30,143 bases of DNA, from the NCBI GenBank assembly GCA_902494065.1, contig CABURZ010000006.1, positions 1-30,143 on the forward strand, in the 5' to 3' direction. The notes below the pieces were generated by a model. The model had not been told where the DNA came from, ran no database searches, and saw only the letters and a list, made by a program, of their open reading frames with translations. This DNA comes from an uncultured Sneathia sp. (GTDB lineage Bacteria > Fusobacteriota > Fusobacteriia > Fusobacteriales > Leptotrichiaceae). Shown here in pieces: positions 1 through 7,144 of this stretch. Numbering within the stretch: the first letter of the stretch is position 1; each line of letters opens with the position of its first letter. The position numbers and the translations under genes were made by a program.

Positions 1-9
1 AAGTGTAAA

Positions 10-45
10 ATGAATATTAAGAGGATAAAGGAGAGTGTAAAATGA
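10..45 (+). other. 11-codon upstream reading frame overlapping adhesin start
   Basis: A short frame begins at an ATG at 10 and stops at a TGA (43-45) that overlaps the adhesin ATG at 42 in an ATGA arrangement. The sequence agtgtaaaatgaa around this first ATG nearly repeats around the adhesin ATG. The same frame is open to the left edge of the window, so it may instead be the last codons of an upstream gene. Either way the overlap would allow translational coupling to the adhesin. Coding is not proven. Confidence 0.25.
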
Positions 46-2516
46 ACATAGAATCAAATTTAAAAAAGTTAAAAACGAGCATAAAGAGAAGAAAGAAAAT
101 AACATTAACACTAATGTTAGGCTTTTTAATGACAGGTGTTATAGGGTATGCTGATGACCCAACCCCAACAGTACAAGAACTGCAAAAACAGATAATAAAA
201 TTACAGACTACTATAAAACAACAAAATGAAAGAATAGTACAACAAAATGAAAGAATAGTACAACAAAATGAAGAAATAAAACAAAAAAATCAAGAAATTG
301 AAAAGAGATTTAATTCTGATGAAGTGAAAATTGGTAAAGGTGCAAATACAAATAGTGTTAAAGGAGCAATTGCAATAGGAGAAAACTCACAAGTTAAGAG
401 TAAATTTGGAGGTATAGCTATAGGTCAAAATGCCTATGTAGAATACATAGGAGGACGGCAAGAAAATATTTTTGCTTTTAATAATAATGAACAAGCTCAT
501 TTAATGACTTCTTTAGCTATAGGAAATAATACTTATGCTAGAACTGGAGGTATAATGATAGGGCCTCATAACTTTAGAGGTAAAATGGGAGATATAGATA
601 GTATATCTACAGATACAAAAGATGGAAGGCAAAAATTAGGTATGGGAGTCTATGCTACTACTTTAGGAGCAAACAGTTTTACAAATGGAGCTTTTGCATC
701 TACAACAGGGGCATATTCAATAATGACGAGCAAATATGATGGGAAAAGAGCTAATGTGTTTTATGCTTTACAAAATTTTGGTGCAGTTATAAATGGATCA
801 TTAAATAGTATAGAATCATATAAGTCAAACAGTTCGTTTTCAGGTATTGCAAACTCTATTGTAGGGGTCGCAAATAGAACTAGTAATTCTAATGGTTCAT
901 TAATATTTGGGGCGGGTAATGAAATAACAAATTCTATAGAAAATTTTGAATATTCAAAATTATTATCAAAACCAAACTCACCTAATGATTTAGTAGGAAC
1001 ATTAAGAAAAGCTATTTCTGATACAAAAGGTGCAGGAGCAACACTTGCTATAGGTGGAGCTAATAAGGCAGATTATACGAAACAAGTTTCAATGATAGGG
1101 ACAAGAAATGTAGTTAAAGGGACTTCTAGTAAAAAAACAGAATTAGTTTCAGTTAGTGGAGATAACAATTTAGTTGAAAATTCAAGAAATAATGTTGCAG
1201 GTAAGAACTTCCATGTTACAGGTGAAGGAAATATACTTCAAGGATTTAATAATATAAATAATGACACAAGAAGAGAAGTAACTAAAAATAACGTTGTAGC
1301 CCTTGGTAATGATATTGAAATTAATACAGATGATTCAGTATATTTAGGTAAAAAGAGTACGGAATCTAAGGCAGAAAAGACATTATGGAATAATAAAGAT
1401 AAAGAAGAATATAAAAAAATGTATAAAGACTATGCAGGCTTTAATAATATTGGTGGTATAGTAACAGTAGGTAATGATACATTAACACGTGTTATACAAA
1501 ACGTAGCACCTGGATTAATATCACCTACATCAACAGATGCTATTAATGGGTCACAACTATATAATTATATAGCTAAACAATATATAACTATAAAAGATGG
1601 TAAAGGTAATAGTAAAAAAATAAGATTAGGAGATACTTTGACATTAAAAGGAACAACAATAGATGTTACTGTAAAAGATCCAGATAATACTTCTACTACA
1701 CCAGCAGCACCACAACCAGCACCAACACCACAACCAGCTAATGATAAACCTGCTGAACATACAGTTACTTATGAAACAGATACATTTGAATATAAGTTAA
1801 GAGTTAAAAAAGTTGATAAGGATAAGAAAACAACAATAACAACAACAACATTAATTGAAGGGGCAGATGGTAAATTATACACTCAAAAATTTTTAGATGA
1901 AAATGAATACAAGAATAATAAATGGGTAAAAAAAGGGACAGATACCGATAGTGAAAATGTTAGTGAAAATCAACATAAAAAAACAGATGAAAATGTAGTT
2001 TTAAGCACAAAACATGGTAATATAATTACTAATGTAGCTGATGGTACCGAAAAAAATGATGCAGTAAATTTCGGTCAATTAAAGGATGTTATCACAAAAG
2101 TAGAAAAGAATACTACTGATATACAAAAACTAAATGAAAAAATGGTAGAAGTAGAAAAGAAATCAGATCTTGCTTTAGGTGGAGTAGCAAATGCTGTGGC
2201 TATGGCTAATTTGGTGCAAGTAAATTCATATTCAGACTATAGACATAACTTAAGTGCAGCATATGGATATTATGGAGGAACACATGCAGTAGCTGTAGGA
2301 TTTAGTGGAATAAATGATAAACGAAATTTTATATACAAACTAAGTGGAGCAGTTAATAGTAAGGGTAATTTAGCGTTTGGTGTTGGAGCAGGTGTAATGT
2401 TTGGGGATAATAATTCTGCACATTCAAAAACTAGTAAAAAAGTTGAAGAATTAGAAAGAGAATTAAAAGAATACAAAGATAAAGTAAATAGATTGGAAAA
2501 ACTACTTATTCAATGA
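42..2516 (+). CDS. YadA-like trimeric autotransporter adhesin
   Basis: Predicted surface adhesin of the type V-c (trimeric autotransporter) family, 824 aa. A long basic leader (KRRKK at about 15-19), a hydrophobic core and a likely signal peptidase site after A37 (GYA/DD) direct export. A heptad-repeat coiled coil follows at about 45-95. The head region carries repeated AIG-type YadA head motifs (IAIGENSQV, IAIGQNAYV, LAIGNNTYA). A canonical neck/stalk motif (SPTSTDAINGSQLY) starts near residue 494, a Pro/Ala/Gln-rich linker lies near 550-570, and a second neck (NVADGTEKNDAVNFGQL) starts near 664. The membrane anchor (GGVANAVAMANL through GVGAGVMFG) spans about 710-787. Unusually, about 37 residues of charged coiled coil follow the barrel. 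An AAGGAG ribosome site precedes the ATG. The ligand cannot be told from sequence. The family call is firm; adhesion as its role is from family knowledge. Confidence 0.93.
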   Translation: MNIESNLKKLKTSIKRRKKITLTLMLGFLMTGVIGYADDPTPTVQELQKQIIKLQTTIKQQNERIVQQNERIVQQNEEIKQKNQEIEKRFNSDEVKIGKGANTNSVKGAIAIGENSQVKSKFGGIAIGQNAYVEYIGGRQENIFAFNNNEQAHLMTSLAIGNNTYARTGGIMIGPHNFRGKMGDIDSISTDTKDGRQKLGMGVYATTLGANSFTNGAFASTTGAYSIMTSKYDGKRANVFYALQNFGAVINGSLNSIESYKSNSSFSGIANSIVGVANRTSNSNGSLIFGAGNEITNSIENFEYSKLLSKPNSPNDLVGTLRKAISDTKGAGATLAIGGANKADYTKQVSMIGTRNVVKGTSSKKTELVSVSGDNNLVENSRNNVAGKNFHVTGEGNILQGFNNINNDTRREVTKNNVVALGNDIEINTDDSVYLGKKSTESKAEKTLWNNKDKEEYKKMYKDYAGFNNIGGIVTVGNDTLTRVIQNVAPGLISPTSTDAINGSQLYNYIAKQYITIKDGKGNSKKIRLGDTLTLKGTTIDVTVKDPDNTSTTPAAPQPAPTPQPANDKPAEHTVTYETDTFEYKLRVKKVDKDKKTTITTTTLIEGADGKLYTQKFLDENEYKNNKWVKKGTDTDSENVSENQHKKTDENVVLSTKHGNIITNVADGTEKNDAVNFGQLKDVITKVEKNTTDIQKLNEKMVEVEKKSDLALGGVANAVAMANLVQVNSYSDYRHNLSAAYGYYGGTHAVAVGFSGINDKRNFIYKLSGAVNSKGNLAFGVGAGVMFGDNNSAHSKTSKKVEELERELKEYKDKVNRLEKLLIQ
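220..282 (+). repeat. 21-bp tandem repeat encoding coiled-coil heptads
   Basis: Two exact copies of aacaaaatgaaagaatagta+c (220-240 and 241-261) are followed by a diverged third copy (262-282). Each unit is 21 bp, or seven codons (roughly QNERIVQ), so each unit equals one coiled-coil heptad. Gain or loss of a unit would keep the frame and change stalk length by one heptad. Confidence 0.85.
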
Positions 2517-2526
2517 AATGAGCATA

Positions 2527-2556
2527 TTGACATTACACCTCATTTTATGCTATCAT
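2527..2556 (+). promoter_or_regulatory. Promoter of rpsB-tsf
   Basis: TTGACA (2527-2532), 18-bp spacer, TATCAT (2551-2556) preceded by TGC (extended -10). It lies just after the adhesin stop and upstream of rpsB. The predicted transcript start is near 2563. The match to a housekeeping sigma-70 promoter is strong. Confidence 0.75.
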
Positions 2557-2562
2557 GATATG

Positions 2563-2650
2563 AAAAGAGGTGTCTAGATAGATTAGTGTTTGGTGACTAT
2601 ATGTTTTGCACTGAGTCTAGATACTAAAAAAACCAAATAGGAGGAATAAC
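2563..2650 (+). promoter_or_regulatory. Structured 5' leader of rpsB mRNA (candidate S2 autoregulatory element)
   Basis: Manual folding gives a two-part hairpin: 2569-2579 pairs with 2615-2625 (11 bp, three of them G-U, around TCTAGA), then a 3-nt bulge (2580-2582), then 2583-2589 with 2608-2614 (7 bp) and an 18-nt apical loop. No U-tract follows, so it is not a terminator. It starts within a few bases of the predicted transcript end and lies directly upstream of the AGGAGG ribosome site at 2639-2644. In E. coli, S2 represses rpsB-tsf through its leader; that this hairpin does the same is inference. Confidence 0.5.
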
Positions 2651-3424
2651 ATGGCTGTAATAAGCATGACACAATTATTAGAAGCAGGTGCACACTTTGG
2701 GCATCAAGCAAAGAGATGGAATCCTAAAATGAAACCATATATCTATGCAGAAAGAAATGGTATACACATTTTAGATTTAAAACAAACTTTAACTATGACT
2801 GAAAAGGCATATGATTTCGTAAGAGAAATTGCAAGCAATGGTGGTAAAGTTTTATTCGTAGGAACTAAAAAACAAGCACAAGATGCTGTAAAAGATGAAG
2901 CATTAAGATGTGGTGGATACTACGTTAACCAAAGATGGCTTGGAGGGTTATTAACTAACTTACAAACTATTAAAGGTAGAGTAAAAAGATTAAAAGAATT
3001 AGAAGAAATGGATGAAAGTGGAGAATTAGATACTGCGTACACTAAAAAAGAAGCAAGTCTTTTAAGAAAAGAATTATCTAAATTACAAAAAAATGTTGGT
3101 GGAATCAAAGGAATGTCTAAATTACCAGCAGCAATATTTGTAGTAGATATCAAGAAAGAATTCTTAGCATTACAAGAAGCAGCTAAATTAGGAATACCAG
3201 TAATAGCATTAATAGATACTAATGTTGATCCAGATCTTGTAACATATAAAATACCAGCAAATGACGATGCAATAAGATCAATTGTTTTATTTGCTTCAGT
3301 TATCGCAAATGCAGTAATTGAAGGTCAAGGTGGAATCGAAGGAGAAGAAGTTTTAGTTGATTCTGAAGAAGCAGTTGAAAAAGAAGCAACAATAGATGAA
3401 GATTTAGAAGTTGTGGAGGAATAA
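2651..3424 (+). CDS. rpsB: 30S ribosomal protein S2
   Basis: Component of the small ribosomal subunit that binds 16S rRNA near the head-body junction and is needed to load S1 in many bacteria. The 257-aa product opens with the family signature MTQLLEAGAHFGHQ and holds RWNPKMKPYIY, FVGTKKQA, NQRWLGGLLTN and the IPVIALIDTNVDPD segment. Length is normal for S2, with an acidic C-terminal tail. The ATG follows AGGAGG with good spacing. It is first in a two-gene operon with tsf (2-nt gap), the usual bacterial arrangement, and sits behind a structured leader that may mediate autoregulation. Confidence 0.98.
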   Translation: MAVISMTQLLEAGAHFGHQAKRWNPKMKPYIYAERNGIHILDLKQTLTMTEKAYDFVREIASNGGKVLFVGTKKQAQDAVKDEALRCGGYYVNQRWLGGLLTNLQTIKGRVKRLKELEEMDESGELDTAYTKKEASLLRKELSKLQKNVGGIKGMSKLPAAIFVVDIKKEFLALQEAAKLGIPVIALIDTNVDPDLVTYKIPANDDAIRSIVLFASVIANAVIEGQGGIEGEEVLVDSEEAVEKEATIDEDLEVVEE

Positions 3425-3426
3425 TA

Positions 3427-4335
3427 ATGGAAATAAAGGCAAGTTTAGTTAAAGAATTAAGAGAAAGAACAGGAGCAGGAATGCTTGACTGTAAAAAAGC
3501 CTTAGTTGAAAATGAAGGAGATATTGAAAAAGCTATAGATTGGCTAAGAGAAAAAGGTATCTCAAAAGCAGCTAAGAAATCAGGAAGAATTGCAGCAGAA
3601 GGTTTAGTATTTGCAAAAATAGATGAAAATCATAAAAAAGGAATTGTTTTAGAATTTAATTCAGAAACAGACTTTGTTGCAAAAAATGATGACTTTAAAG
3701 AATTTGGACATATTTTAACTGAAAGAGCATTAGATTCAAATGTTGAAACTCTAGAAGATTTATTAAAATTAGAAATAAATGGTAAGCAAGTTGAAACTTT
3801 ATTAACAGAATTAATTGCAAAAATAGGTGAAAACTTAAAATTAAGAAGATTAGAAGTATTCAAAGCATGTTGTGACACATTTGTTGTAGATTATCTTCAC
3901 ATGGGTGGAAAAATTGGAGTTTTAGTTAAAGCTAAAGGTGAAGCAAGTAATGAAAACATTGAAAAAGTTAGAGGAGTTGCAATGCATATAGCTGCAATGG
4001 ATCCTAAATTCTTATCAAAAGATGATGTAAATCATGAAGATCTTGCAAGAGAAGAAGAAGTATTAAGAGTGCAATTTGAAGAAGAATCTAAAGCAAAAGG
4101 TAAAACACTTAATAGCGAAGTGGTTGAAAGAATCATTAAAGGTAAATTAGGTAAATATTATGAAGAAAATTGCTTGAATCAACAAAAATATGTAAGAGAT
4201 GATAAAAAGACTGTTTCAGATTTCTTAAAACCAGTTGAAATTGTGTCTTATGTAAGATTTAAAGTTGGTGAAGGAATAGAAAAGAAAGAAGAAGATTTCG
4301 CAGCAGAAGTTGCTGCTCAAATAGCAGGAAAATAA
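3427..4335 (+). CDS. tsf: Translation elongation factor Ts
   Basis: Nucleotide exchange factor that restores EF-Tu-GDP to EF-Tu-GTP in the cytoplasm. The 302-aa protein has the N-terminal UBA-like domain (VKELRERTGAGMLDCKKAL, residues about 8-26) and the core-domain signature SETDFVAKNDDF that contacts EF-Tu. It continues with the C-terminal MHIAAMDPKFL region typical of full-length EF-Ts. Two bases separate it from rpsB, and its ribosome site (GGAGGA) lies at the rpsB 3' end, so translation is probably coupled. A perfect intrinsic terminator begins eight bases after its stop. Confidence 0.98.
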   Translation: MEIKASLVKELRERTGAGMLDCKKALVENEGDIEKAIDWLREKGISKAAKKSGRIAAEGLVFAKIDENHKKGIVLEFNSETDFVAKNDDFKEFGHILTERALDSNVETLEDLLKLEINGKQVETLLTELIAKIGENLKLRRLEVFKACCDTFVVDYLHMGGKIGVLVKAKGEASNENIEKVRGVAMHIAAMDPKFLSKDDVNHEDLAREEEVLRVQFEEESKAKGKTLNSEVVERIIKGKLGKYYEENCLNQQKYVRDDKKTVSDFLKPVEIVSYVRFKVGEGIEKKEEDFAAEVAAQIAGK

Positions 4336-4343
4336 CAATTGAT

Positions 4344-4373
4344 AAAAGGAGTTTTCTTTAAAACTCCTTTTTT
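4344..4373 (+). terminator. Intrinsic terminator after tsf
   Basis: A perfect 12-bp stem, AAAAGGAGTTTT (4344-4355) pairing with AAAACTCCTTTT (4360-4371), has a CTTT loop and a run of T to 4373. It ends the rpsB-tsf transcript. Only 16 bp separate it from the pyrH start, so downstream expression probably relies on partial read-through. Confidence 0.9.
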
Positions 4374-4389
4374 AAAAATGAGAGGTAAT

Positions 4390-5094
4390 ATGAGGTATAA
4401 AAGAATACTGTTAAAGCTTAGTGGAGAAGCCCTAGCAGGTAAAAAAGAATTTGGGTTTGATGAAGATGTATTGCTTAGTTTTGCAAAACAAATTAAACAG
4501 TTACATGACAATGGTATACAAGTGGCAATAGTAATTGGTGGAGGTAATATATTCAGAGGATTATCTGGTGAAAAAGCAGGTGTTGACCGTGCAACAGGTG
4601 ATACAATGGGAATGCTTGCCACAATTATGAATGGTTTAGCTATGCAAAATTTCATTGAAAGTTTGGGTGTTCCAACAAGGGTTTTAACATCTATAAGTAT
4701 GCCAGAAGTTGCTGAACCATATATTAGAAGACGAGCTATAAGACACCTTGAAAAAGGAAGAGTTGTAATATTTTCAGCAGGAACTGGTATGCCATATTTT
4801 ACAACAGATTCAGGTGGAGCAATACGTGCTATAGAGATACATGCAGATGTATTAGCAAAAGGTACGAAAGTTGATGGAATATATGACAAAGATCCTGTTA
4901 AATATCCTGATGCTGTAAAATATGAAAAAGTAAGTTATGAAGAAGCGATTATTAAAAATTTACGTGTTATGGATGCAACAGCACTTTCATTATGTAAAGA
5001 AAATAATATGCCTATAATTGTTTTTGATGCATTATCTGAAGGTAATATGTTAAAACTAGTTAGTGGTGAAAAAATAGGAACTATCGTAGAATAA
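4390..5094 (+). CDS. pyrH: UMP kinase
   Basis: Phosphorylates UMP to UDP in pyrimidine nucleotide synthesis, a hexameric bacterial enzyme of the amino-acid kinase fold. The 234-aa product starts MRYKRILLKLSGEAL and has the nucleotide-site glycine loop VIGGGNIFRG, the UMP-site TGDTMGMLAT and the FTTDSGGAIRA segment. The start is ATG 4390, which has GAGAGG just upstream. A longer frame from a TTG at 4339 would begin before the tsf terminator and add non-homologous residues. The order tsf-pyrH-frr is common in bacteria. No promoter is visible between the terminator and this gene. Confidence 0.97.
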   Translation: MRYKRILLKLSGEALAGKKEFGFDEDVLLSFAKQIKQLHDNGIQVAIVIGGGNIFRGLSGEKAGVDRATGDTMGMLATIMNGLAMQNFIESLGVPTRVLTSISMPEVAEPYIRRRAIRHLEKGRVVIFSAGTGMPYFTTDSGGAIRAIEIHADVLAKGTKVDGIYDKDPVKYPDAVKYEKVSYEEAIIKNLRVMDATALSLCKENNMPIIVFDALSEGNMLKLVSGEKIGTIVE

Positions 5095-5106
5095 AGGGGA
5101 GAAAAT

Positions 5107-5664
5107 ATGTTAGATGAAATTTTATTAGAAACTGAAGATAAAATGAATAAAGCTGTCGAATCAACAAAGGTTAGATTTTCACATATAAGAGCAGGTAGAG
5201 CAAATGTATCAATGATAGACGGAGTTAAGGTAGATTACTTTGGGCAATCTACACCATTAAACCAAGTAGGATCACTTTCAGCTCCAGAAAGTAGATTAAT
5301 AGTTATAGATCCATGGGACAAGTCTTTAATACCAGCTATAGAAAAAGAAATTTTAAAAGCTAATTTAGGATTTAATCCTTCAAATGATGGTAGAGTGATT
5401 AGACTAGTATTACCAGAATTAACTGAAGATAGAAGAAAAGAATATGTTAAAATAGTAAAAAAAGATGCAGAAGAAGGGAAAATAGCTATCAGAAATATTA
5501 GAAAAGAAGCAAATGCAAAGTTAAAAAAATTAGAAAAAGATAGTGAAATAAGTGAAGATGACCTTAAAAATGGAGAAACAAAAGTACAAAAATTAACAGA
5601 TAAATATGTAGATAGCATTGACGATGTGCTAGCTAAAAAAGAAAAAGAATTAATGAGTATATAG
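5107..5664 (+). CDS. frr: Ribosome recycling factor
   Basis: Splits post-termination ribosomes together with EF-G, in the cytoplasm. At 185 aa it has the family's usual length. Recognisable segments are STKVRFSHIRAGRANVSM near the N terminus, the VDYFGQSTPLNQVGSLSAPE hinge region, LPELTEDRRKEYVKIVKK, and a C-terminal helix ending in KEKELMSI. A GGGGAG ribosome site precedes the ATG, 12 bp after pyrH. It is presumably in the same transcript as pyrH and mreB. Confidence 0.97.
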   Translation: MLDEILLETEDKMNKAVESTKVRFSHIRAGRANVSMIDGVKVDYFGQSTPLNQVGSLSAPESRLIVIDPWDKSLIPAIEKEILKANLGFNPSNDGRVIRLVLPELTEDRRKEYVKIVKKDAEEGKIAIRNIRKEANAKLKKLEKDSEISEDDLKNGETKVQKLTDKYVDSIDDVLAKKEKELMSI

Positions 5665-5674
5665 AGGAAGTACG

Positions 5675-6715
5675 ATGATATTATTAGATAAATTTATTAA
5701 TTTTTTTAGGATTAATAAAAACTTGGCAATTGATCTTGGAACATCAAATGTATTGATTTATGACAAGCAAAGAAAAAAAATAGTATTAAATGAGCCATCA
5801 GTAATTGTTAGAGACAAAAAAACAAATAAGGTAATAGCAGTAGGTAAAAAGGCTCGTGAAATGCTTGGTAAAAATCCAGAATCTATTGTTGTAATTAAGC
5901 CATTAAAAGATGGAGTAATATCTGATGATAATTCAGCACGTGATATGCTAAGTGAATTTATGAAAAAAGTTTATGGAGTATCACCGTTTAAGCCTGATAT
6001 TATGATATGTATACCTATAGAAGTTAATACAGTAGACAAAAGAGCGTTATTTGAATCAGTTAGAGGAGCAAGAAAAGTTTTTCTTATAGAAGAAGGTAGA
6101 GCTGCTATAATAGGTTCTGGAGTTAATATATCATTACCTATGGGTAATATGGTTATAGACATAGGTGGAGGATCTACAGATATAGCAGTATTATCACTAA
6201 ATGAAATTGTTGCAAGTAAGTCTATAAAGATGGCAGGTAATACATTAGATCAAGATATTATACGTTATGTAAAAACAAATTTAAACTTAGTAATAGGTGA
6301 TAGAACTGCTGAAAAGATAAAAAAAGAATTAGCAACTGCTGTTAAGTTAAATGAAGAGGATAATAAGAAGTTACCTATAAGAGGAAGATCACTAGCTACA
6401 AATACACCAGTAGAATTAGAAATAAGTGCAAATCAAGTTCAAGAAGCTATAAGTAGAACTATAGATTCTATGGTAGATAGTGTAAAAGAAGTTTTAAGTA
6501 AATGTCCACCAGAATTAGCAGCAGATATTTTGGATAATGGAATAGTTTTAACGGGTGGAGGAGCTTTGATAAAACATCTTAGTGAATATATTGAAGAGCG
6601 AACAAAGGTTCCTGTTAAAATTGCAGATAAACCGCTAGAATCAGTTGTTGTAGGGGCAGGATTAGCTTTTGATAATAAGCCACTACTTAACACATTACTT
6701 ATGAGGGAAAATTAA
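5675..6715 (+). CDS. mreB: Rod-shape-determining actin homolog MreB
   Basis: Actin-like ATPase that forms membrane-bound filaments and guides lateral cell-wall synthesis in rods. The 346-aa product has a hydrophobic/amphipathic N-terminal stretch (MILLDKFINFFRI) suited to membrane binding. It then shows the phosphate-1 loop LAIDLGTSNVLIY, the phosphate-2 loop VIDIGGGSTDIAVLSL and the adenosine motif LTGGGALIKHL. The phosphate-1 loop reads GTSN where many MreBs read GTAN. It begins 10 bp after frr with an AGAGGAAG ribosome site, and its stop overlaps the dut start by one base. The usual partners mreC and mreD are not next to it here. A rod-shaped organism is implied. Confidence 0.95.
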   Translation: MILLDKFINFFRINKNLAIDLGTSNVLIYDKQRKKIVLNEPSVIVRDKKTNKVIAVGKKAREMLGKNPESIVVIKPLKDGVISDDNSARDMLSEFMKKVYGVSPFKPDIMICIPIEVNTVDKRALFESVRGARKVFLIEEGRAAIIGSGVNISLPMGNMVIDIGGGSTDIAVLSLNEIVASKSIKMAGNTLDQDIIRYVKTNLNLVIGDRTAEKIKKELATAVKLNEEDNKKLPIRGRSLATNTPVELEISANQVQEAISRTIDSMVDSVKEVLSKCPPELAADILDNGIVLTGGGALIKHLSEYIEERTKVPVKIADKPLESVVVGAGLAFDNKPLLNTLLMREN

Positions 6716-7143
6716 TGAATATAAAAAGAATTAACGATAAGGCAATTATACCAACTTATGGTACAGAATTTTCAGCAGGTGCAGATCTTTATGCCTGTAG
6801 TGATGAAAAAATTATAATAAAACCATTTGAAACAAAGTTAATTCATACAGGTATATGTATGGAAATACAAAATGGTCTTGTGGGTTTAGTTTTTGCAAGA
6901 AGTGGATTAGCCACTAAAAAAGGGTTAGCCCCAGCTAATAAGGTTGGAGTAATAGATAGTGATTACAGAGGAGAAATAATGGTCCCACTGCATAATCACA
7001 CAAAAGAAGAAAAAGTAATAGAGCATGGTGAAAGAATTGCTCAAATAATTTTTATGCCGTATGTAAAAGAAGAATTTAATGAAGTTCTTGACTTGACTGA
7101 AACTATAAGAGGTGAAGGTGGATTTGGAAGTACAGGAAGATAA
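6715..7143 (+). CDS. dut: Deoxyuridine 5'-triphosphate nucleotidohydrolase (dUTPase)
   Basis: Hydrolyses dUTP to dUMP and pyrophosphate, keeping uracil out of DNA and supplying dUMP for thymidylate. All five trimeric dUTPase motifs are present in order in 142 aa: SAGADLYA (20-27), ARSGLATKKGL (about 61-71), GVIDSDYRGEI with the catalytic Asp (about 78-88), RIAQIIF (about 105-111) and the C-terminal arm RGEGGFGSTGR (132-142). The start overlaps the mreB stop (TAATG), suggesting coupled translation. Confidence 0.97.
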   Translation: MNIKRINDKAIIPTYGTEFSAGADLYACSDEKIIIKPFETKLIHTGICMEIQNGLVGLVFARSGLATKKGLAPANKVGVIDSDYRGEIMVPLHNHTKEEKVIEHGERIAQIIFMPYVKEEFNEVLDLTETIRGEGGFGSTGR

Positions 7144-7144
7144 G

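Noticed and set aside
2517..2551. Inverted repeats AATGAG/CTCATT and AGCATA/TATGCT as an adhesin terminator
   Set aside because: The stems are short, mutually exclusive, have no U-tract and overlap the rpsB promoter.
4339..4389. Longer pyrH start at TTG 4339
   Set aside because: It would start ahead of and read through a perfect terminator, and the added residues do not match UMP kinases; ATG 4390 has a ribosome site.
4317..4889. 190-aa open frame on the - strand opposite tsf end and pyrH
   Set aside because: It lies entirely over pyrH and the tsf terminator, has no ribosome site and reads as low-complexity antisense sequence.
7112..7144. Upstream GTG start for the O-antigen-ligase-like gene
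   Set aside because: It overlaps the dut active-site codons and lacks a well-spaced ribosome site; GTG 7145 has AGGAAG.
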